A stretch of DNA of 64,000 nucleotides from Cyrtodaria siliqua (lineage: Eukaryota > Mollusca > Bivalvia > Adapedonta > Hiatellidae): positions 62,001-126,000 of the forward strand of contig JAWPHD010001353.1 in the NCBI GenBank assembly GCA_037043455.1, given 5' to 3'. Positions 56,711 to 64,000 of this stretch are shown here, piece after piece (within the stretch, counting starts at the first letter, position 1; every line of letters starts with the position of its first letter). Made by a program: the position numbers and the translations under genes. A model generated the notes under the pieces. That model saw only the letters and a list, made by a program, of their open reading frames with translations. It made no database searches and was not told the origin of the DNA.

Positions 56711-57621
56711 CAAAACAGGTGATTCTAGAAGAGTACCTGAAACTTTTGAGCCGTTATTGAAAATCTGGGTAATATTATTAGAAGGAATACACACCATTTA
56801 GTTATGTGCAAAATTATGGAAAAATGAGTGTAATTGAATTTTTAGTGTAACTGACCTTTTGACCACCACCCCGAGGGCCCCTGAGTGTCCCCGACCCCGA
56901 GGAGCGTGGAGCCATCATCATAATGTTTCACTCGAGACATAATTACACAATTTTTTTTTTAATCCACCACCCCACCCCCACTGGGCCCACGCGGGCAGAC
57001 GTCAAGGTTCGAAATAATAGAATCGTTTGATATGTTGTTTATCTTTCATAGACGATTACATTCACCAAGTTCTGTGCAAAAATGACAAAGTGAATTTTTA
57101 GTGAAATTTACCTTTTCAGCCCCAACCACCCCCCCCCCCCTCCCCCACCCCCGACCTGAGGGCCCCTGGGTTCTGAGACAAACATACTGTTGCTCTTGCA
57201 CGCCGTCAACATATGGTGAAGTAATACCCTAAGTTTGGTTGAATTCCGTCGACCGGTTTAGGAGGAGGTGCGGTAACGGGCGGACGGACGGACGGACGAA
57301 TGGAGGCGATTTTAATATACCTTGTTTTTTTCAAAAACGTGGGTATAATTATTAAAAAATAAACTTTAACTATATAGGTGAAATTTACAAATAAGGTATA
57401 TGATAATGATATTACCTTTTTTTGGTGCAATTTTGACATATATTTCGGGGGTGGAAAAATGGACACAAACTTTCCAGTTTCCAAATAAACACAGTCACGT
57501 ACGTCAATTCTTTTTTAACAAGTTACACATTCTTTAGTCTGAAAATTTGGATACGTGAGTGACTTCTGTCAATAGCAATTAAATAAGTCATACGCGATTT
57601 CCGGCGATTAAGTATATTTGC
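56711..57621. other. Non-coding stretch with C-rich repeats
   Basis: Two related segments (near 56,845-57,000 and 57,085-57,260) contain CCCGAGGGCCCCTGAGT or CCTGAGGGCCCCTGGGT and end with a GGACGGACGGACG run at 57,281-57,296. These are dispersed bivalve repeat features. No gene is seen. Confidence 0.5.
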
Positions 57622-57625
57622 TTAA

Positions 57626-58929
57626 GGGTGCCCTCTGGTGAATATCAGTATAACAAGAATTTTTAATTTCCCTGTTTTTTATGAATAACATATTACTAGT
57701 TAGTTTCTGGAAAAATAATGATATGCTGGTGATTTAACTTTTTAGCAATACTAATCTTTAGTAATACACACCCAAAGCCCAAAGTGGGGTTTTAAATTCA
57801 GAATCAGCTGAAAATTGGGTATGGCTTTAGAAATCACCCAATATTTTAGATAAAAGAAAGAAGCAAATGAAAACTAAGTCATGAGAAGCTAAACAGGTAT
57901 CAGTAAAAAAGTAAGAAAACCCTTAAAATAATAAAAATAGGAGAAATCTTTGAAGTTTTCAATTTCAGCACACTTTCTAATAAAAAACACACACACACAG
58001 AAAATTGCATTTTTGGGCAAATTTTGGGCAAGGCAAACTTATAGAAATAATAATAAGAAATTTGTAATAAACTGATATATAATAGAGAATTATAAGGTTA
58101 TCAAATAAATGTGATAAAAAGCATATGTCGGTATTCATCTAAAAGAGATAACAATTAAAAATGTTAAAGACCCATCATTTTATTACAGAAAAAGATAGAT
58201 ATATGTGCTTTGGTTTTATTTATTATATCAAAAGTTATTTACATGACTGGCATATATACACCTGATAAACAAACATCACATCTAATTTAATTACAAACAG
58301 TGTATCAGTATATAATATACACAATATGATCAAAATACGTTAAAAGTATGTTGATTTACCCAACCCACTTCATTTTGTATGGTATATTTTACCAGACTGT
58401 TGTATTTGCTTGTATATACTAGAAATAGCATCTGCCATGTTAGAATTAAAATTACCGTTAACACAATGTTATATCAAATTCAAATAATCTATCTCCAAGT
58501 GTGATACATCATACAATATACAATAGTTTTTACAGACTTCACGATATAATTCCTGCCCCTATGGTCTCAAAACTGTGGAAGCGTGTGCGATATACCATTA
58601 TTATGAATAAATCAAACCCTAAGCCTGGTATGTGGCACAATATACCAAAGTTTAGAGATCAGATGTGTAGGAATTATATCTCGAGGCTAAAGCCCTCGGG
58701 CACATATAGGGTTTCAGGGATGACAGAGTTGCTAATATGAAAACTGACATATAATGATCTATAATTATCGAACCTATATCAATGGGGTTCATGATTGTGA
58801 ACATGTATACTAAGTATCAAGGATGTATGACTAATGATTTTGGAACATCTTCCCACTTTTTACAACATCCGCATATGCGTTGCCCGAAAATATGCGCAGA
58901 TCACGCTAATTCGTCACTAGAGGGCACCC
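57626..58929. mobile_element. 1.3-kb element flanked by TTAA
   Basis: The element begins GGGTGCCCTCTGGTGA and ends TCACTAGAGGGCACCC, 16-bp inverted repeats with one mismatch. TTAA flanks both ends (57,622-57,625 and 58,930-58,933). TTAA duplication with GGG/CCC ends is known from piggyBac-type elements, and Kolobok also targets TTAA. The interior is AT-rich. The single 79-codon frame at 58,501 has no recognisable transposase motif, so the copy appears non-autonomous. Confidence 0.85.
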
Positions 58930-58933
58930 TTAA

Positions 58934-60053
58934 TATAGTATTCTCAATAATACGCAGTGATTCATGCATTTACTTCCTCTTTGAAATGCAAGACTATTTG
59001 ATTGTTGGTTTTATATTTCAATAGGATCATGGAGTAACCTTAAGGGAGCAACCATGATATTCTCGTGGGAGAGGTCCGGGCCATTTAAGTGTATGGCAAA
59101 CCTCGTGACATATTTTTTAGGAATTTGTTTTTAGTTGATAAAGTGTGTCAGTTGTATCATAATATTGTTTGGTATGGTCATGCATGTTTTTATGGGAGTA
59201 ATATTCTAGTCACTTAAGATATTGCTTTTGTATGGACAATTATGACTAGAGTCATTTAATTGGATCCCCATCCTGTTTTGAAATCCACCCACCACCTCAA
59301 TTATTAGAGCCACCTATTGTATTTATTGTTTCAAACTGACCCCTTTCCAAATGTTTGCCCCCTAAACTGAGGAAGTATTGTGCTCAGCAATCCCTTCCAT
59401 CAACTAAATTATTAGAGACAACTATTTTTTTTTTAAATTGTTCCCTTCCCCACGCTCAATAAAATAAATGTTTGCTCCCTAAACTGGCGAAGTGGTGTTC
59501 ATACGCGAGACGAAATGTGTTCATTGTGTGGGCACTGATCAAATGCAAACCGATATCATGTGAAGTTATTCATGATAACAAATACAACCTCAAAATCACA
59601 AACTATATAGTGTGTTGACTGAAAGTTTCAAAGATTGTGGAATATCTTGTGGATTAGGATACGATTAAAACTATATAAAGGTGGGTTTAAGTTATATTTA
59701 TAGTTTAAGAAATGTTAATGCAATTTGTTGTTAGTCGCCTTCTACTATGCTCCACTTACAGGATGTAGTTAATACTGTCACAAAATGTCACGGGTAGAGC
59801 GTACTGGTCGTATATAGCTCTTGTATCGGTTACACCCAAAATCTATTGTTCGAGTTGAAACAATTTCACAATATTCATGATCTATTCATGTAACACGTAA
59901 AAGCGTGCACATTTTAAGTGGCCGCCAGAGAGGCCGTGTCATAAGTTTAGTTTTGTGCTAATGCATGTAAACGTATAGGTATATTTTCCTTAAACGGCAA
60001 AATTGTATAAGGGGCCTGTCGTGTAGATTCAATACTGTAGATTTAGCCACGTT
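58934..60053. other. Non-coding sequence with a short tandem duplicate
   Basis: A segment with ATGTTTGCCCCCTAAACTG (about 59,350) recurs near 59,470 (ATGTTTGCTCCCTAAACTGG), a two-unit tandem of about 120 bp. No gene recognised. Confidence 0.5.
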
Positions 60054-61307
60054 TGTCACGGACTGAACGGGGGAAATAATGATTTGGGCGTAATGTTTGC
60101 TATAAAACCCATTGTCTTCTAGCTATCGCCGGGATCGTCGAAAGTACTTTGTTGTAACAGAGATTGGACGGCAAATTTCACAGGCAACATGTGGTTAGTA
60201 ATTTTATTAAACTTTTATCGTATATTTGTATTCAGTGGGCGGCGCCATCTTGTTTGGCGGTTACGACATCCGGTTAGCATTGATGTTTCTCAAACATAAC
60301 TTTAGACTAGCATATGATTTTGAAGTTACTTTATTAGATGTAATTATTGTAATTGATCATTAATTGTAAAACAATATTAATTTGATAACAGTGGATAATA
60401 GGTGCATTAGTTAACGTTGGCGTATAACTCAGTGATTGTAATACACGATTGTTAACATTGCGTGCAAACATAACTCAGTGAGTGTAATATATGAGTTATT
60501 TGATCATGTTTATATTACATGTATTAGGGGCATTGATTAACAGCGACGTACATAGCGTATACATGGCGTTGTAGAATATGTATACATTGCTACTCATCAT
60601 TAGTACAGCTTACATATATTGATTGAATAATGATTTGTTTGGGTAATGATAATTATGCAAGATTGTTATGTTTGTAAACCGACAGCTAAAACGTATGTAT
60701 AATTACAGCCTAAGCCATCCAGGATCTAAGCCATCCAGGATATAAGCCATCCAGGGTTGGAGTAAGCCATCTAGGTTTGGATATCCAGGAGTGGAGCTAA
60801 GCTTCCACGAATAACGTTACAAGCGGTGGAGACGGTCCCCGTACCTGCGCAGCCAGGTTTTACTAACGATAACCCCCGGGACACAAGGTGGGCCCGTTAC
60901 CAGTCCTCACTGGAGGAATATCATTCACAATCTCAGTGGAGATTAACTGTCATTGCATCGCGTCATCAACCCTTACAGAAGGCATTTGATGACAATCATC
61001 CATTGAATTCGCGCATCATCATCTTCATGAGCTCTCGCGCATCACAGTTATCGCGCTAGATCAACATTGTTATAGCTTTAACAACACTTCAGTGTCTTAG
61101 ACATTCAGTATTTATAACAATACTAAGAACGTCTTAAACGTTCAGGAGAACATTCTTTTCATAGTTCATTTGTGTATTCGCTTGTTTTTTTAGATAATTG
61201 TATATATATTAAACATATTTTAAAAGTTGCATTAAACTTATGTAAATGCATTCACCGTCATTGATTCTTTCCTGAGTTAGCCCAACCACTAAGGTCATCC
61301 TGTGACA
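60054..61307 (+). repeat. Probable 5' LTR of the Ty3/gypsy element
   Basis: The end is fixed by a primer-binding-site-like sequence two bases downstream. The segment would start TGTCACGG and end CTGTGACA, giving six-base inverted ends TGTCAC/GTGACA. A TATA-like TATAAAA lies at 60,101. Four short repeats of TAAGCCATCCAGGAT type occur at 60,710-60,790. An alternative start with the same TGTCACGG lies at 59,786. Without the 3' LTR, which is outside the window, the start cannot be decided. Confidence 0.45.
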
Positions 61308-61309
61308 AC

Positions 61310-61328
61310 TGGTTTTCAGAGTAGTGGG
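61310..61328 (+). promoter_or_regulatory. Candidate primer-binding site
   Basis: TGGTTTTCAGAGTAGTGGG follows the LTR end CTGTGACA by two bases. It resembles, with small gaps, the complement of a tRNA-Leu 3' end (TGGTGTCAGGAGTGGGA), the primer of many Ty3/gypsy elements. Confidence 0.5.
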
Positions 61329-61976
61329 ATTTTGGGCGAAAACTGAAGGGAAAGAATCAATAAGTGATCTTTATTATGATATACTAAATCTCTACTTATT
61401 ATTTTAGAATTGTGTACCACCCTCTGATCCATCAGGGCGACTGTCGACGATCACGGCCACAGCTTGGAAGACAGGTCAAGACACGACAAGGGTAGGGTGA
61501 GTCCAAACTGTTGTTTTGTCCGTTCTTTCCTTGGCGCGAGGTCGCAGTGGTCTACACGAGTGGGTCTCAGGCACTTTTGCTCAATAATTTGGGTGTTTGT
61601 TTTACCTCCCTTGATTTACACATAGTATCCAATTAGGCTGGCGAACAAGACGTTCTACTCATGTTGTGACACTCGAGTATACTTATATTGATGGGAGAAG
61701 TAAATATACATGTACATGTTATGCACATTTCTATGATTGTTTAAGGTTATGTCCAATATCAAATATAGATATTTTATGTAGTGTATATGTTTTGTGGAAG
61801 CTAGATACTATCTACACATAATCGTTAGTAGTTAGCGCTAGTACAAATGTGTATGTAACTTGTCCTATGATGATGCCCAGGTATTTACTGAGGACACAGT
61901 GACTTACCATTAGTAGTTAGGTGAGTAGAATTATTAGTGACGTGTGTATTGTAATTATTGTAGTTAGTAGTCCACA
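61329..61976 (+). other. Untranslated leader of the Ty3/gypsy element
   Basis: About 650 bp without a long ORF between the primer-binding site and the gag start. It probably contains packaging or splice signals, but none can be identified with confidence. Confidence 0.5.
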
Positions 61977-64000
61977 ATGTCCATAGACATGACGTCCATA
62001 AAGGATCTTACGGAAATGGGAAAGGAGTTAGGGTATGCTGGAGAGGAGCTTAGAACCTTTGTTAAAGACGAACAGGCTAGGGAAAGGGAATTTAGACTTA
62101 AGGAAAGAGAATTAGCAAAGCGGGAAAGGGATGAAGAGAAAGATAGGTTAGAATTCGAAAGTAGATTAGCGAAAGAGAAGCTAGAATTAGAAAGTAGATT
62201 AGCTAAAGAGAAGCGAGATGATGATAAAGAGAAGGTAGAATTAGAAAGTAGAATAGTAAAGGAGAAGCAAGAGTTAGAACATGAGAGGTTCGAAACAGAT
62301 GGTAGACTAGCTAAGGCTAAGATGATAATGGAAAGGGAGCAAAAAGAGTTTGATCATAAGTTAGCTTTAGAGTTGGAAGCAGCTAAGACACATAGTAAGG
62401 AAAGTAAAACTGAAGGGAAAGATAGTTATTCTGGGAAGTTAAAAGGTTCGAAGTTACCATACTTTGATGCTGACAAAGATAACATGGACAGTTACTTGTT
62501 ACGGTTCGAACGTTATGCTGAGTTACAGGAATGGACCAAAGATAAGTGGGCAGTTCATTTAAGTGCGTTATTGAGAGGCAAGGCCTTAGATGTATTTTCT
62601 AGATTACCTAGTTTAGATGCTCTTGACTATGACAAGTTAAAGGATGCTCTTTTAAAGAGATTTGAGTTAACTGAAGAAGGTTTTAGAAAGCGGTTTAGAG
62701 CTTGCTTGCCTGAGAAAGGCGAGTCATTTATTCAGTTCATTAGTAGATCTAGAAATTACTTAGATAGGTGGTTAGAGTTAGGGAAGGTAGCGCAGACTTA
62801 TCAGGGCCTCATAGATTTCTTGTTGCGTGACCAGCTATTCAATGTTTGTAGTAGAGATCTGTTCTTATTTCTTAAAGAAAGAAAACTTACTAGTGTAGGA
62901 GAAATGGCAACACAAGCAGATCAGTTTGCCGAGGCTAGAGGTGGAGCTCATAATGTAGTGTCGAAAGACAGAACTTTTAGAGATAGGCAAGGGGACGATC
63001 ATAAACAGAAAGGCCAGAGTGGAAACTATAGAGGTGGTGGTAGTTCGATGGGTGCTAGAGGAGGTAGCAATAGTGGTAACATAGGTAGACCTTTTATTCG
63101 TTGTCGTCACTGTAATGGGAATCATGCTTCACATGAGTGTAGGAAAGCGGTGAAAGTGTCCGCTGTCGTAGACAACTTTAGTGACAATAGTAGAGTGGAC
63201 AACAATGTAGGGAATCAGAACCAAGGTTTTAACAACCCATGGAATTTCGGTAGAGGTAGAGGTGGTCAAAACCGAGGTAGAGGTAAAGGCAGAGGTAGTA
63301 ATAGTCCGGTTATTAAAACCGAGAGTAGTAGCTGTTGTGTTAAAGCGGATGGTGTAATGACGAAGATCGGAACATGTCTCTTTCCGTATGCAAATCTTCC
63401 AACGGCAGATGGTAGAGTGAACGGCACGGACGTAATTGTAATGAGGGATACAGGTTGTACAGGTGTGGTAGTTAGGCGTAGTTTAGTTACGGATGACCAG
63501 TTGGTAGGTAAACAGTCACCGTGTATGTTGTTAAATAAGTCGGTAGAGCACGTGCCAATAGCGAGAATAGATGTAGATACACCTTTCTTTAAAGGGACTA
63601 CAGAGGCACTATGTATGGATGACCCGATGTATGATTTAACGATAGGGAACATAGATGGTTCAGCACTTCCGGTAATGTCCGATTTTAGAAGTAGCATAAG
63701 TAATGCCGTAGAGACTAGAGCGCAGGTTCAGAAGCAAGCTCAGGCTTATAGAAAATTAAAGGTTCCTGCAGCCGTAGGTGACATATCTAAAGCGGAGTTT
63801 ATAGAAGCACAAACTCAAGACGAGTCATTAGGTCCTTGTAAAGTGAAGGCCAAGGACGGTGTAGTGAAGAAGTGTAAAGGGTCCGGTAGTTGTAAGTTTG
63901 TACATAAGAATAGGTTATTGTACAGAGAATTTGAAGATAGTGGTAGTAGACAGTTTCACCAATTAGTGGTACCTACCCAGTATAGAACGACAGTGCTTAA
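61977..64000 (+). CDS. Ty3/gypsy gag-protease-integrase polyprotein, 5' part (runs off window)
   Basis: An ATG at 61,977 opens 674 codons without a stop to the window edge. Residues about 25-155 are Glu/Lys/Arg-rich and coiled coil, with LESRLAKEK repeated. A gag capsid-like part follows at about 160-310 (KLPYFDADKDNMDSYLLRFE). Next are a zinc knuckle CRHCNGNHASHEC (one residue shorter than CX2CX4HX4C) and RGG-type repeats. The retropepsin part has RDTGCTGVVVR (DTG active site, about residue 492) and YDLTIGNI. The frame then continues through AVETRAQ and SKAEFIEAQTQDESLG into NRLLYREFEDSG and FHQLVVPTQYRTTVL, which resembles the zinc-binding start of integrase. No RT lies between protease and this segment, as in Gmr1-like elements. 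The open frame suggests a young copy. Confidence 0.88.
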   Translation, partial: MSIDMTSIKDLTEMGKELGYAGEELRTFVKDEQAREREFRLKERELAKRERDEEKDRLEFESRLAKEKLELESRLAKEKRDDDKEKVELESRIVKEKQELEHERFETDGRLAKAKMIMEREQKEFDHKLALELEAAKTHSKESKTEGKDSYSGKLKGSKLPYFDADKDNMDSYLLRFERYAELQEWTKDKWAVHLSALLRGKALDVFSRLPSLDALDYDKLKDALLKRFELTEEGFRKRFRACLPEKGESFIQFISRSRNYLDRWLELGKVAQTYQGLIDFLLRDQLFNVCSRDLFLFLKERKLTSVGEMATQADQFAEARGGAHNVVSKDRTFRDRQGDDHKQKGQSGNYRGGGSSMGARGGSNSGNIGRPFIRCRHCNGNHASHECRKAVKVSAVVDNFSDNSRVDNNVGNQNQGFNNPWNFGRGRGGQNRGRGKGRGSNSPVIKTESSSCCVKADGVMTKIGTCLFPYANLPTADGRVNGTDVIVMRDTGCTGVVVRRSLVTDDQLVGKQSPCMLLNKSVEHVPIARIDVDTPFFKGTTEALCMDDPMYDLTIGNIDGSALPVMSDFRSSISNAVETRAQVQKQAQAYRKLKVPAAVGDISKAEFIEAQTQDESLGPCKVKAKDGVVKKCKGSGSCKFVHKNRLLYREFEDSGSRQFHQLVVPTQYRTTVL

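Noticed and set aside
62865..63697. Minus-strand ORFs opposite the gag-pol frame
   Set aside because: They are shadows of the long plus-strand frame, which carries recognisable gag and protease motifs.

Overview
The window looks like repeat-rich nuclear DNA from a marine or freshwater bivalve mollusc. It is AT-rich and full of degenerate C2H2 zinc fingers, bivalve-type tRNA-derived SINEs, minisatellites, non-LTR elements, Penelope-like elements (PLEs), a Mutator-like element, small foldback elements and a Ty3/gypsy element. I see no ordinary single-copy housekeeping gene. The species cannot be named from sequence alone.

Left third (1-28,600). Two arms of a large inverted duplication, about 1-10,366 and 21,405-28,600, flank an 11-kb spacer. 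Both arms carry a C2H2 zinc-finger locus, a SINE and AC/TG microsatellites in mirror order. The right arm keeps an intact finger ORF of 358 residues (26,417-27,493, minus). In the left arm the same locus is cut by a full-length LINE with both ORFs open (2,186-7,582), and the right arm supplies the empty site. Only the right arm has a block of about 28 tandem finger-derived units of 84-85 bp with higher-order structure and a lost zinc ligand. In the LINE, ORF2 follows ORF1 in the same frame across one UAG with no usable AUG.

Middle (28,600-48,200). This part holds an 84-bp tandem array, a decayed PLE, a short 3'-anchored repeat family, a G-rich minisatellite, and a 3.4-kb Mutator-like element with 9-bp target duplication and a PHD-OTU-transposase gene plus an antisense ORF. 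Next come a LINE tail and a second LINE whose endonuclease and reverse transcriptase parts are separated by about 3 kb of nested repeats.

Right third (48,200-64,000). A 1,130-bp near-perfect hairpin element with an 8-bp target duplication is followed by SINE-like sequence and a long decayed PLE on the minus strand with an N-terminal GIY-YIG nuclease. In the PLE copies, in-frame UGA codons sit where the family has conserved cysteines, which fits the selenoprotein-coding Naiad PLEs reported from clams. Then come a 1.3-kb element flanked by TTAA and, running off the window, the 5' part of a Ty3/gypsy element. Its open frame goes from gag and protease straight into an integrase-like segment, a Gmr1-like domain order.

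The genes do not form a pathway. They are independent mobile elements layered on a zinc-finger locus, and nested insertions plus empty sites give a partial order of events.
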